From contig NZ_POQT01000001.1 in NCBI RefSeq assembly GCF_002938435.1, positions 62,001-126,000 of the forward strand: a stretch of DNA of 64,000 nt, written 5' to 3'. Source of the stretch: Blastococcus saxobsidens (GTDB taxonomy: Bacteria > Actinomycetota > Actinomycetes > Mycobacteriales > Geodermatophilaceae). Shown in pieces: positions 1-7,470 of the stretch. Every line of letters begins with the position of its first letter. Positions within the stretch are counted from its first letter, which is position 1. A program made the translations under genes and the position numbers. The notes beneath the pieces were generated by a model. It made no database searches. It saw nothing but the letters and a program-made list of their open reading frames with translations, and was not told the DNA's origin.

Positions 1-1046
1 GTGGTGGACGTCGCACCAGTGGGGGCGGGGGCGTCGAGCCGGCGCCCTGCACACTCAACTACGCCGCAGCCGCGGTCGCGGTGTTCGATCCCTCGGCGCA
101 GGTGGGGTGGGGTCACGCGGTGCGTGCGTCCGAGGTCGGGGAGGTGGCCGTCGGGGCCGATGACGATGCGGCTGATGCCGCCGTCGCAGGCCAGCCAGCG
201 GGCGCGGGCGGCGGAGATGGCCGCGCCGAAGCCGGTGCGCGCCGTGGCGGGGCCGGTGGCCGGGTCCATCAGGTCGGCCAGCGGGATGGTGACGACCACG
301 TGCGGCTTGGCGGTGCGCAGGATCGGCAGGGTGCCGGCGGCCAGTTGGTTGTCGCACAGCTGGACGAGGGCGTCGGCGGACTGCTGGGCGCGGGTGCGGG
401 TGTCCCCGGCCGGTCGGGAAGCCTGCACGATGGATTCCAGCGCGGCCTGGAACTTCTCCCCGCCGACGGCGTCGAGTTCGCCGCGGAAGGACAGGCTGCC
501 GTCGGCGTGCTTGGCCATGGTCAGCGACCGCTGCTCGGTGGGGTCGGGTTCGGGGCCGTCGGGGTCCAGGCGGGTGAGGTAGTGGCCGACGACCTGCCGG
601 AGTTCGGCGTGCGGGCGGGTGGCGGCCACCTCGGCCACGGTCTCGTCGACCCCGGCCAGGTCCACGCCCTGGGCCTCGGCGGCGGCGAGGTTGTCCGGCG
701 CCACGACCGGGGCGATCACCGCCACCGCCTCCGGGCTCACCTCACCGCGGGCCGCCGCCGAGGCCACCGCGGGCAGCTGGGCGAGGGTGCGACCGTTGCG
801 GACCAGCTGGTTGGCCGCTGTGGCAGACAGCCGGGCGTGGCCGCGCAGCCAGGAGGCCATCGTCGCCTTGCCGTCGTGCTCGGCGGCGCCGGCCAGCTCG
901 CACTGCCGCACGGTGCGCGCGACCTCGGCGGCCAGCCGGTTCTGCATCGCCAGCAGCGGGGCCAGGTGGTCCAGCAGCGCGGGGCCGTACAGGCCGTCGA
1001 TCCGCTCGGCGGCGAGCGCGTCCAGCGCCTCGTCCAGCTGGTCCAC
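1..1046 (-). CDS. DUF222 / HNH endonuclease (13E12 repeat family), 3' end beyond window
   Basis: The first ~250 residues read as the alpha-helical DUF222 domain of the 13E12 family, usually followed by a small HNH nuclease domain; family members are multi-copy in actinobacteria and poorly characterised. The GTG start is chosen because GGGAGGT lies just upstream. The HNH region begins with RDRGC and a Cys pair at 327 and 332 (C-x4-C). After that the frame no longer gives the expected W-C-D-x-H-H signature; that signature (HWCDVHH) is present at bases 21-1 one frame away. The run of G residues at 21-30 is the likely site of a one-base indel. It is either a genuine frameshift or a sequencing error. 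Function of the intact protein is unproven. Confidence 0.75.
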   Translation of the reverse strand, partial: MDQLDEALDALAAERIDGLYGPALLDHLAPLLAMQNRLAAEVARTVRQCELAGAAEHDGKATMASWLRGHARLSATAANQLVRNGRTLAQLPAVASAAARGEVSPEAVAVIAPVVAPDNLAAAEAQGVDLAGVDETVAEVAATRPHAELRQVVGHYLTRLDPDGPEPDPTEQRSLTMAKHADGSLSFRGELDAVGGEKFQAALESIVQASRPAGDTRTRAQQSADALVQLCDNQLAAGTLPILRTAKPHVVVTIPLADLMDPATGPATARTGFGAAISAARARWLACDGGISRIVIGPDGHLPDLGRTHRVTPPHLRRGIEHRDRGCGVVECAGRRLDAPAPTGATST

Positions 1047-1374
1047 GACACCTCCCAAACGTTCGACCACCTGTTCGAATACTACCGCCGCCCGGCCGGT
1101 CTCGCAGCACGAAACCGCAGGTCAACCACTTGTCCACAGATTCGGAGAACGGCTTGACGCCGACCCTCAGCAGCTCACCGCGGGGCGCGGCGATGGTGGT
1201 GTCGGACGGCACGAGGCCCGTCATGCCGCGGGGCATGGATGCCGTGCTGCGGGGAGGTGCTGGACGACTACCGGTAGATCGGTTCGAGCGGTCGGGAGGA
1301 ATGGGTCGAGCCGATGACCGCGCAGCCCGACGCGCCTGGGGCGATGATCGGCGTCGACGACGAGGAGGTCGGAC
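1047..1374. other. Intergenic region between divergent DUF222/HNH and ygiD-like genes
   Basis: No convincing gene is seen. A TAGTAT hexamer on the minus strand (1084-1079) could be the -10 element of the DUF222 gene. On the plus strand a perfect 10-bp palindrome, CTACCGGTAG, lies at 1268-1277, and the Shine-Dalgarno GAGGAGGT lies just before the dioxygenase ATG. A short ORF from 1301 overlaps the dioxygenase start and is not supported by spacing or composition. Confidence 0.4.
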
Positions 1375-2226
1375 ATGTCGCTCATGCCTGCCGCGTTCTT
1401 CGGTCACGGCAACCCGATGAACGCGCTCGAGACCAACCGCTACACCGAGGCCTGGCGGGCCTTCGGCCAGGCGGTGCCCAGGCCGCGGGCGATCCTCGTC
1501 GTCTCCGCGCACTGGTACGTCCAGGCGACCGCCCTGACCGCGATGCCCCGCCCGCGCACCATCCACGACTTCTACGGGTTCCCCCGCGAGCTCTTCGACG
1601 TCCGCTACGAGCCGCCCGGTCTGCCCGAGCTCTACGACGAGGTGGCCGACATCGTGCACCCGACCTGGGTGGGTGCCGACGTCGACAGCTGGGGCATCGA
1701 CCACGGCACCTGGTCGGTGCTGATGCACGCCTTCCCCGACGCCGACATCCCGGTGGTGCAGCTGTCGATCAACGCGCTCAAGTCGTTCGACTACCACCTG
1801 CAGCTCGGGGCGGCCCTGGCTCCGCTGCGCGAGGACGGCGTGCTGGTGATCGGCAGCGGCAACGTCGTGCACAACCTCGGCGGGGTGAGCCGCGCCCTGC
1901 CCGATGCCGGCTTCGACTGGGCGCAGCGCTTCGACGAGGCGGCGAAGGAGTTCATGCTCACCGACCCCGGCAACGCCGGGCGGCTGGACGGGCACCGCGA
2001 CTACGACCTCGCCGTCCCGACACCGGACCACTTCCTCCCGCTGCTGTACGTGGCGGGGATGGCGGGCGCGACCGACGCCCCGGTCGACGTGCTGGTGGAC
2101 GGCTACGCCTACGGCTCGCTGTCGATGACCGCCTACACCGTCGGCATGGATGCACCCGCGCCCTCGGGCACCGGCTTCGCCGCACCGCTGCCCGAGGGCC
2201 CGCCGCCGGACGGCGCCAACATCTAG
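1375..2226 (+). CDS. ygiD: LigB-type extradiol dioxygenase, 4,5-DOPA dioxygenase family
   Basis: 283 residues, the usual length of the YgiD/DODA group, which opens catechol rings such as DOPA between carbons 4 and 5. The family's zinc ligands are matched by H11 (in FFGHGNPM), H46 (in SAHWY) and H219 (in PDHFLP); H110 (IDHGTW) and H166 (NVVHNLGG) fit the active-site histidines. A GAGGAGGT Shine-Dalgarno seven bases before the ATG fixes the start. It is a single gene, convergent with cysG, the two stop codons being 6 bases apart. The physiological substrate cannot be read from sequence; bacterial members are often of unknown role. Cytoplasmic, with no signal peptide. Confidence 0.88.
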   Translation: MSLMPAAFFGHGNPMNALETNRYTEAWRAFGQAVPRPRAILVVSAHWYVQATALTAMPRPRTIHDFYGFPRELFDVRYEPPGLPELYDEVADIVHPTWVGADVDSWGIDHGTWSVLMHAFPDADIPVVQLSINALKSFDYHLQLGAALAPLREDGVLVIGSGNVVHNLGGVSRALPDAGFDWAQRFDEAAKEFMLTDPGNAGRLDGHRDYDLAVPTPDHFLPLLYVAGMAGATDAPVDVLVDGYAYGSLSMTAYTVGMDAPAPSGTGFAAPLPEGPPPDGANI

Positions 2227-2232
2227 CCGGCG

Positions 2233-3456
2233 TCAGCCCGGGTCGCCGAGCGCCACGACCTCGCCGACCACCCAGACGGCCGGCGGCCGGACGCCGCTCT
2301 CGGCGAGGGCGCCGGGCAACCCGGCCAGCGTGGTGCGGACCGTGCGCTGGGTGGCGGTGGAGCCGTCGCTGACGACGGCGACGGGGGTGTCCGGCGCGCG
2401 GCCGTGCTCGACGAGCGCCGCGGCGATCGCCGGCGCGGTGTCCACGCCCATCAGCACGACGACCGTGCCGCGGAGCCGGCCCAGCGCCGGCCAGTCGACC
2501 AGCGACTGCGGGTGCCCCGGGGGCAGGTGGCCGGAGACGACGACGAACTCGTGGGTGAGCCCGCGGTGGGTGACCGGGACGCCGGCCAGGGCGGGCACGG
2601 CGATGGCGCTGGTGATGCCGGGCACCACCTCGACGGGGATGCCGGCGGCGGCGCAGGCCTCGACCTCCTCCATGCCCCGGCCGAACACGAACGGGTCGCC
2701 GCCCTTGAGCCGCACGACCCGGCGGCCGGCGCGGGCGTGCTGGACCAGCAGGTCGTTGATCCGCTCCTGCGCCATCGACCGGCCGCGCGGGAGCTTCGAG
2801 GCGTCGATGACCTCCACCTCCGGCGGCAGCGAGGCCAGCAGCGCCTGCGGGGCGAGGTGGTCGGCGACGACGACCTCGGCGTGCGCCAACGCCTGGCGGC
2901 CGCGGACGGTGATCAGCCCCGGGTCGCCCGGGCCGCCGCCCACGAGGACGACGCTGCCGCCGGGTGCGGGCCGGGCGGCGCGGTCGCGGATGCTGCCGTC
3001 GGTCAGGCCGGCGACGACGGCGTCGCGGACGCCGATCGCCCGCTGCGGGTCACCGCCTCCGTGCACGCCCACGACCAGGTCGCCCTGCCGCCCGATCGCC
3101 GGCGTCCACACGCTGGAGGCGGCGCGGTCGTCGGCGCGCGCGCAGAAGATCCGGTCGCGCTCCGCCTCCGCCGCCACGGCCGCGTTCACGCCGGGGTCGT
3201 CGGTGGCGGCGACGACGTACCAGGCGCCGGCCAGGTCGCCGGCCTCGTAGCGGCGGCGCAGCCAGGTGACCGATCCGGGGGCCACGAGGGCTTCGAGCGC
3301 CGGGGTCACCTCCGGGCTGATCACGGTGATGCGGGCCCGGGACTCCAGCAGCCCGGCCACCCGCCGGTGCGCCACCCGGCCGCCGCCGACCACGACGACG
3401 AGCCGGTCGAGCAGTCGGAGGCCGACCGGGTAGACGGTGCCCGACTCGGGCGGCAC
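2233..3456 (-). CDS. cysG: Siroheme synthase: precorrin-2 dehydrogenase/ferrochelatase fused to uroporphyrinogen-III C-methyltransferase
   Basis: A two-domain enzyme of ~407 residues. Residues 8-150 form the NAD-binding CysG-N/Met8 domain (GGGRVAHRR at 24-32), which oxidises precorrin-2 and inserts iron. Residues ~168-400 form the SAM-dependent methyltransferase domain, with VGGGPGDPGL at 172-181, KGGDPFVFGRG at 251-261 and VVPGITSA at 278-285. It feeds siroheme and, through precorrin-2, cobalamin. It lies directly downstream of cobC on the same strand. The start is uncertain: the GTG at 3456 is used here, but a CTG at 3471 sits better behind a GGAG motif. The longer in-frame ORF running back across cobC is not real coding sequence. 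Confidence 0.9.
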   Translation of the reverse strand: MPPESGTVYPVGLRLLDRLVVVVGGGRVAHRRVAGLLESRARITVISPEVTPALEALVAPGSVTWLRRRYEAGDLAGAWYVVAATDDPGVNAAVAAEAERDRIFCARADDRAASSVWTPAIGRQGDLVVGVHGGGDPQRAIGVRDAVVAGLTDGSIRDRAARPAPGGSVVLVGGGPGDPGLITVRGRQALAHAEVVVADHLAPQALLASLPPEVEVIDASKLPRGRSMAQERINDLLVQHARAGRRVVRLKGGDPFVFGRGMEEVEACAAAGIPVEVVPGITSAIAVPALAGVPVTHRGLTHEFVVVSGHLPPGHPQSLVDWPALGRLRGTVVVLMGVDTAPAIAAALVEHGRAPDTPVAVVSDGSTATQRTVRTTLAGLPGALAESGVRPPAVWVVGEVVALGDPG

Positions 3457-3467
3457 CGGGGTGGCGT

Positions 3468-4550
3468 TCAGCGGATCTCCTCGAGGCCGGCGGAGGAGGC
3501 CTCCGCTGCGGAGCCGGTCCGGTCCGCACCGACCAGGATCGCAGCGAGGTCGGTCGCGAACGCGCGCGAGGTCCCCGGATCGCGGACGGCCACCCGCAGG
3601 TGATCGGTCGTCAGGCCGGGGAAGGTGTCGCCGCGGCGCACCGCCCACCCGCGTGCGCGCAGCGCCTGCCGGACCCGCACCCCGTCGGCGACGCGGAGCA
3701 GCACGAAGGAGGACCGCGGCTCGCCGAGCACCTCCACGTGCGGCGGCAGGGCGTCCAGCAGGGCCGCCCGGTGCGCGACCAGGTCGGTGGCCGCGGCCTC
3801 GGCCTCTGCGCGGGCAGCCGGCGCGGTGCACGCCGTCAGGGCGGCGAGCGCCGGGGTCGAGACCGCCCACGGCGGCTGCTGCTCGGCCATCGCCGCGAGG
3901 AGATCGGGCGGGCCGAGCGCGTAGCCGACCCGCAGCCCGGCCAGCCCCCACGTCTTGGTCAGGCTGCGCACGACGAGCAGCCCGGGCAGGTCGCGGCGTC
4001 CGGCCAGCGACTCCGGTTCCCCGGGCACCGTGTCGGCGAACGCCTCGTCCACGAGCACGACCCGGCCGGGACGGGTCAGGCCGGCGAGGGCGTCGGCCGG
4101 GTGCAGGACCGAGGTCGGGTTGGTGGGGTTGCCGACCACCACCAGGTCGGCGTCGTCCGGCACCGCGGTCGGGTCGACCCGGTAGCCGTCGTCGGCGCCG
4201 AGCAGCAGCCGGGACACCGGGTGGCCGGCCGCGCGCAGCGCCGCCTCCGGCTCGGTGAACGACGGGTGGACGACGACGGCGTGCCGCGGGCGCAGCGCCC
4301 GCGCCAGCAGCACGAAGGCCTCGGCGGCCCCCGCGGTCAGCAGCACCTCGGCCGGGTCGCGCCCGTGGGCCGTGGCGACGGCGGCGCGGGCCCGGCGCGG
4401 GTCGGGGTAGGCGGCGCCCGCGTCCAGCGCCTCGTGCAGCAGGGCCCGCAGCCACTCCGGCGGGGTGCCGGCGCGCACGTTGACGGCGAGGTCGACCAGC
4501 CCGGGCGCCAGTTCGGCGTCGCCGTGGTGGCGGAGGTCGGAGCCGGTCAT
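3468..4550 (-). CDS. cobC: Threonine-phosphate decarboxylase-like PLP enzyme (CobC; Rv2231c-type)
   Basis: 360 residues of the fold-type I aminotransferase family. NPTNPT at 141-146 and the PLP lysine K199 in SLTKTWGLAGLRVGY are clear. In actinobacteria such HisC-like proteins next to cobalamin genes are called CobC and are assigned to making the aminopropanol arm from threonine phosphate. The neighbour cysG supports that role; a histidinol-phosphate aminotransferase function is the alternative. ATG start with GGAGGA 12 bases upstream. The stop is 12 bases before the chosen cysG start, so the two are probably one transcript. No cobalamin riboswitch could be recognised upstream. Confidence 0.82.
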   Translation of the reverse strand: MTGSDLRHHGDAELAPGLVDLAVNVRAGTPPEWLRALLHEALDAGAAYPDPRRARAAVATAHGRDPAEVLLTAGAAEAFVLLARALRPRHAVVVHPSFTEPEAALRAAGHPVSRLLLGADDGYRVDPTAVPDDADLVVVGNPTNPTSVLHPADALAGLTRPGRVVLVDEAFADTVPGEPESLAGRRDLPGLLVVRSLTKTWGLAGLRVGYALGPPDLLAAMAEQQPPWAVSTPALAALTACTAPAARAEAEAAATDLVAHRAALLDALPPHVEVLGEPRSSFVLLRVADGVRVRQALRARGWAVRRGDTFPGLTTDHLRVAVRDPGTSRAFATDLAAILVGADRTGSAAEASSAGLEEIR

Positions 4551-4686
4551 CGGGCGGGGGTCCTCCGGTGCGGTCGCGTGGGGCCGGCCGACATTCGACC
4601 ACGGCAGAGGGCCCGGAGCCCCCGTCGCGTGGGCCATCGCACACCGGCAGAGTGATCGCCGACGACCGGTGCTGAACGGGGGACGG

Positions 4687-5760
4687 GTGGGCGGCAGGCG
4701 CGGCGCACGGCTGCTCGACGCCGCCGTCGTCGTCGCCGGGGGCGTCGGGCTGAGCCTGCTGGTCGCCCTGGTCGGCCTCCCGTCACCCGCGCTGTTCGGC
4801 GGGCTGCTCGCCGGCCTCGTGCGTGCGCTGGCCGGTCGCACCGCGGTCCGGTTGCCGGAGCGGGTCACGATCGCCGGCCAGGCCGTCATCGGTGTGGCGA
4901 TCGGTGCCGTGGTGGAGGTGGGCACGCTCAGGGCGGTGGCGGCCGACTGGCTGCCCGTCCTGTCGGTCACGGTCGCGACGCTGGCGCTGAGCCTGCTGGC
5001 GGGGGCGGCGTTCCGGCTCCACCGCGGCATCAGCCCGGTCACCGGCGCGTTCGCGATGGTCGCCGGCGGTGCCAGCGGCATCGTGGCGATGGCCCGTGAC
5101 CTGGGCGCGGACGAGCGGATGGTCGCCGTCCTGCAGTACCTGCGGGTCCTCCTCATCGTGCTGCTGATGCCCGTCGCGGCGACGACGGTCTACGGCGCCA
5201 GCGCCGGGTCCGGTGGCCCCGCCGATCCCGACGGGCCGGGTTGGGCCGCAGGCCTGGCGTTCACCGCGGGGTGCGCACTGGTCGGGCTGGTCGTGGGCCG
5301 GCTGGTGCGGATGCCGGTGGCCGCGCTGCTGGGACCGCTCACCGCGGCTGCCGTCGCCGACCTCACCGGGCTGTCGCGCGGTGCGCAGGTGCCCGGCCTG
5401 GTGGAGAGCGCCGCCTTCCTGGTGATCGGGCTGCAGGTGGGCTTGAGCTTCACCCGGGACAGCCTGCGGGTCATCGGCCGCGCCCTGCCGTCGGCGCTGG
5501 CGCTCATGGCGGCGCTGGTGCTCGCCTGCGCCGGCCTGGGGGCGCTGCTCGCCGGCGTCACCGGGGCCAGTGCGCTGGAGGGGTATCTGGCGACGACGCC
5601 CGGCGGGCTCTACGCGGTGCTCGCCACGGCGCGCGACGCCGGGGCCGACACGACGTTCGTGCTGGCCGTCCAGATGCTGCGGCTGTTCGTGATGCTGTTC
5701 AGCGCCCCGCTGATCGCCCGATGGCTGCGCCGTTCCTCCCGGGGGGACGCGGGCACCTGA
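4687..5760 (+). CDS. AbrB-family membrane transporter (PF05145)
   Basis: An inner-membrane protein of ~357 residues with about ten hydrophobic segments. It contains an internal duplication: residues ~121-163 (GAFAMVAGGASGIVAMARDL...) and ~299-341 (GYLATTPGGLYAVLATARDA...) share the pattern G-x-x-GG-x-x-x-x-x-A-x-A-R-D-x-GAD followed by a hydrophobic helix, as known for AbrB proteins. The family was once labelled putative ammonia monooxygenase, but it is a transporter-like regulator of unknown substrate. The GTG at 4687 follows GGGGGA; an in-frame GTG at 4669 would add six residues. Divergent from cobC. Confidence 0.8.
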   Translation: MGGRRGARLLDAAVVVAGGVGLSLLVALVGLPSPALFGGLLAGLVRALAGRTAVRLPERVTIAGQAVIGVAIGAVVEVGTLRAVAADWLPVLSVTVATLALSLLAGAAFRLHRGISPVTGAFAMVAGGASGIVAMARDLGADERMVAVLQYLRVLLIVLLMPVAATTVYGASAGSGGPADPDGPGWAAGLAFTAGCALVGLVVGRLVRMPVAALLGPLTAAAVADLTGLSRGAQVPGLVESAAFLVIGLQVGLSFTRDSLRVIGRALPSALALMAALVLACAGLGALLAGVTGASALEGYLATTPGGLYAVLATARDAGADTTFVLAVQMLRLFVMLFSAPLIARWLRRSSRGDAGT

Positions 5761-5779
5761 CGAGCGGCCCGTCCGCGCC

Positions 5780-5785
5780 TACTCT
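5780..5785 (+). promoter_or_regulatory. Candidate -10 element (TACTCT) for the 71-residue gene
   Basis: TACTCT lies 34 bases upstream of a strong GGGAGGAG Shine-Dalgarno at ~5804-5811. That arrangement suggests a short leader and initiation near 5819 rather than at 5867. Confidence 0.35.
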
Positions 5786-5866
5786 CGTGGGTCGGCGCAC
5801 GAGCGGGAGGAGACCCAGCTGTCCGAGGAGAACGCGGCCGCCACCGACGCAGCCACCGACGACGCG

Positions 5867-6082
5867 GTGCTGCTGTTCGTCGGTGGGCCCCTCGACGGGC
5901 GGGTGCAGATCCGGGAGGCGCGGCACGGCGACCCGCTGCCCACCGTGACCCACGTGCACCTGCACGGCGGGCCCAAGGTGGTCCACCGCTACGACCTGGA
6001 ACCGCTCACCGAGGGCGTGGGCGTCTACAACCTGCGGCCGCCCGCGCGCCGGCCCGCCCGGGACGAGTCGATCGCGGACTGA
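5867..6082 (+). CDS. Small conserved-looking protein, function unknown
   Basis: 71 residues from a GTG, beginning MLLFVGGPLDGR and continuing with HVHLHGGPKVVHRYDLEPL. I do not recognise a characterised family. No signal peptide or membrane helix is seen; the C-terminus is Arg/Ala/Pro-rich. The best ribosome-binding site (GGGAGGAG) points to an in-frame CTG at 5819, which would add 16 residues beginning LSEENAATDAATD; CTG starts are rare, so the GTG is used here. It lies between the AbrB gene and a convergent PemK-like gene. Confidence 0.6.
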   Translation: MLLFVGGPLDGRVQIREARHGDPLPTVTHVHLHGGPKVVHRYDLEPLTEGVGVYNLRPPARRPARDESIAD

Positions 6083-6083
6083 G

Positions 6084-6623
6084 TCACCAGCCCTGGACGC
6101 GGCGGGCCTCGCCGACGACCCGCTCGAAGCGGGCCCGGTCCAGCGCGGCGCCCTCGCGGCGCACCGAGGCAGGATCCACCACCAGCAGCCGGTCCAGCCG
6201 CACCTCGCTGGCGCGGCCCCGGGAGTCCCACGCCCCGGTGCCGATGTCGGTCCACACCCGGCCGTGCCGGGCCTCGTCGGCGGCGTCCCGGTCGTGGTCC
6301 CGGCTGGTGAGCATCAGGCCCAGCAGCTGCTCCCCGCGCCGGCCGATCACCAGGACCGGGCGGTCCTTGCCGCGGCCGTCGTCCTCGTCGTAGGGCACCC
6401 AGGCCCACACGATCTCGCCCGGGTCGGGCCGCCCGTCGTCCCGGGGCCGGTAGGTGACGTCCGGCTCGTCCGTGGGCGCCGTCGCAGGCCGAGCGGAGCC
6501 GGGCCGCGGGCGTCCACCCGGCGTCCGTGGGGGCCCCGGCGCACCCACCGCGGGCCGCAGCCGGCCCAGCAGGCGACCGGCCAGCCGCACGGCGGTCCGC
6601 CCGAGGTGTCGAGGAGCTGCCAT
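6084..6623 (-). CDS. PemK/MazF-like protein with Pro/Arg-rich N-terminus
   Basis: 179 residues. Residues ~1-60 are basic, Pro/Gly-rich and probably disordered. Residues ~65-175 match the PemK/MazF fold: GEIVWAWVPYDEDDGRGKDRPVLVIGR, then LLGLMLTS and VRLDRLLVVD. MazF-type proteins cleave RNA, and many are toxins paired with an antitoxin. No antitoxin gene is adjacent, so this looks like the solitary [15 protein letters not shown] type, which may not be a toxin. The ATG is six bases after a TACGGT hexamer, suggesting a leaderless message. Convergent with the gene ending at 6082. Confidence 0.75.
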   Translation of the reverse strand: MAAPRHLGRTAVRLAGRLLGRLRPAVGAPGPPRTPGGRPRPGSARPATAPTDEPDVTYRPRDDGRPDPGEIVWAWVPYDEDDGRGKDRPVLVIGRRGEQLLGLMLTSRDHDRDAADEARHGRVWTDIGTGAWDSRGRASEVRLDRLLVVDPASVRREGAALDRARFERVVGEARRVQGW

Positions 6624-6629
6624 GCGAGC

Positions 6630-6635
6630 ACCGTA
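6630..6635 (-). promoter_or_regulatory. Candidate -10 (TACGGT), leaderless promoter of PemK-like gene
   Basis: TACGGT ends six bases before the ATG at 6623, the spacing expected if transcription starts at the A of ATG. No Shine-Dalgarno is visible. Confidence 0.45.
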
Positions 6636-6679
6636 CGGACCGGCGGGGCGGCGGCCCAGGACACGAAACGGTCACCCGA

Positions 6680-6710
6680 TGTCACATGTGACACATCGAC
6701 ACCAATTGGT
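6680..6710. promoter_or_regulatory. Two adjacent perfect palindromes, candidate operator
   Basis: TGTCACATGTGACA (14 bp, 6680-6693) and ACCAATTGGT (10 bp, 6701-6710) are perfect palindromes seven bases apart, in a stretch markedly richer in A+T than its surroundings. They lie between the divergent PemK-like gene and the 65-residue gene, so a dimeric repressor controlling one or both is plausible; the regulator is unknown. Confidence 0.45.
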
Positions 6711-6795
6711 CACGGTGAGGGTTCATGTCGCCGAAATGGGGGAACCATGACCGCACGGGGAGCGTGGCGACGCCCCCCAGGAGGAGGGGGTCTCC

Positions 6796-6993
6796 ATGAC
6801 ATCGGCCGAGCCGGTCCGACCCGCCGTTCCGCGGGCGCGTGAGGTGAAGGCGAGCGTTCTCGCCGCCTTCCAGCTGGTGGAGGACGCGCGCTACCGCGGC
6901 CGCGACCGCAGACGTCGGCGTGCACGCATGCGCCTGATGGCCGAGCGCGCGGTGGCCGACCGCAAGCTCGCGAGGGACCTCCGCGCCAGCTGA
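6796..6993 (+). CDS. Small basic protein, function unknown
   Basis: 65 residues with a central Arg-rich helix (YRGRDRRRRRARMRLMAERAV). No known domain is recognised. The start is supported by AGGAGGAGGGGG just upstream of the ATG, one of the strongest ribosome-binding sites in this part of the window. The region upstream holds two palindromes. Charge and length would fit a nucleic-acid-binding or ribosome-associated peptide, but that is only a guess. Confidence 0.55.
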   Translation: MTSAEPVRPAVPRAREVKASVLAAFQLVEDARYRGRDRRRRRARMRLMAERAVADRKLARDLRAS

Positions 6994-7013
6994 CCCGGCA
7001 ACGAAGGCGATGG

Positions 7014-7439
7014 TCAGGTCACGCAGAACTCGTTGCCCTCCGGGTCGGCGAGCGTCACCCAGGCATACGGGCCCTGCTGCCCCCGCCACAGCTCCCGCGC
7101 GCCGAGCCCGACGAGGCGGGCCACCTCCTCCTCGGTCCGCTCGCTGCCCACGCGCACGTCGAGGTGCAGCCGGTTCTTGACGGTCTTCGCCTCGGGCACG
7201 AGCTGGAACAGCACCCGTGGGCGGCCGGGCTCCGGGGAGACGATCGCGGCGCCGACCTTCCAGACCAGCGCGCCCCGGTGGGTGGTGGTGTCGGACTCCG
7301 CTGCCGCGCCGGCCCCGACCATCCGCCGGATGAAGGCCTCGTCCTGCGGCTCCACCTGCCAGCCGAGCGCCTCGGCCCACCAGTCGGCCAGCGCGTGCGG
7401 CGAGGAGCTGTCGACCACGATCTGGACGTCGAAGGACAT
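7014..7439 (-). CDS. VOC (glyoxalase-like) family protein
   Basis: 141 residues with the beta-alpha-beta-beta-beta VOC pattern. It starts SFDVQIVVDSSSPHALADWWAEALGW; the middle has LFQLVPEAKTVKNRLHLDVRV, and it ends WVTLADPEGNEFCV, the usual closing strand where metal ligands sit. This is the small glyoxalase-like group (PF18029 type) common in actinobacteria, with no assigned substrate. The ATG is six bases after TAGCCT, suggesting a leaderless message. Single gene, upstream of a PPOX gene on the same strand. Confidence 0.82.
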   Translation of the reverse strand: MSFDVQIVVDSSSPHALADWWAEALGWQVEPQDEAFIRRMVGAGAAAESDTTTHRGALVWKVGAAIVSPEPGRPRVLFQLVPEAKTVKNRLHLDVRVGSERTEEEVARLVGLGARELWRGQQGPYAWVTLADPEGNEFCVT

Positions 7440-7445
7440 GCCGGC

Positions 7446-7451
7446 AGGCTA
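7446..7451 (-). promoter_or_regulatory. Candidate -10 (TAGCCT) for VOC gene
   Basis: The hexamer ends six bases from the ATG with no Shine-Dalgarno between them, a leaderless arrangement. Confidence 0.4.
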
Positions 7452-7470
7452 GGGCGGGGTGCCGACGGAA

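Noticed and set aside
1301-1420. Small ORF overlapping the dioxygenase start
   Set aside because: GGGAGGA lies too close to its ATG, composition is Arg-rich, and it runs into the dioxygenase gene in another frame.
2233-4644. An 803-residue minus-strand ORF
   Set aside because: Only its last ~407 residues are CysG. The first half is cobC read in the wrong frame, with an Arg/Pro-rich artefact composition.
4551-4686. Possible cobalamin riboswitch upstream of cobC
   Set aside because: I could not find the conserved B12-box or the paired arms of the adenosylcobalamin riboswitch.
6747-6842. Short ORF upstream of the 65-residue gene
   Set aside because: It overlaps the better-supported gene, lacks its own ribosome-binding site, and has no recognisable sequence.
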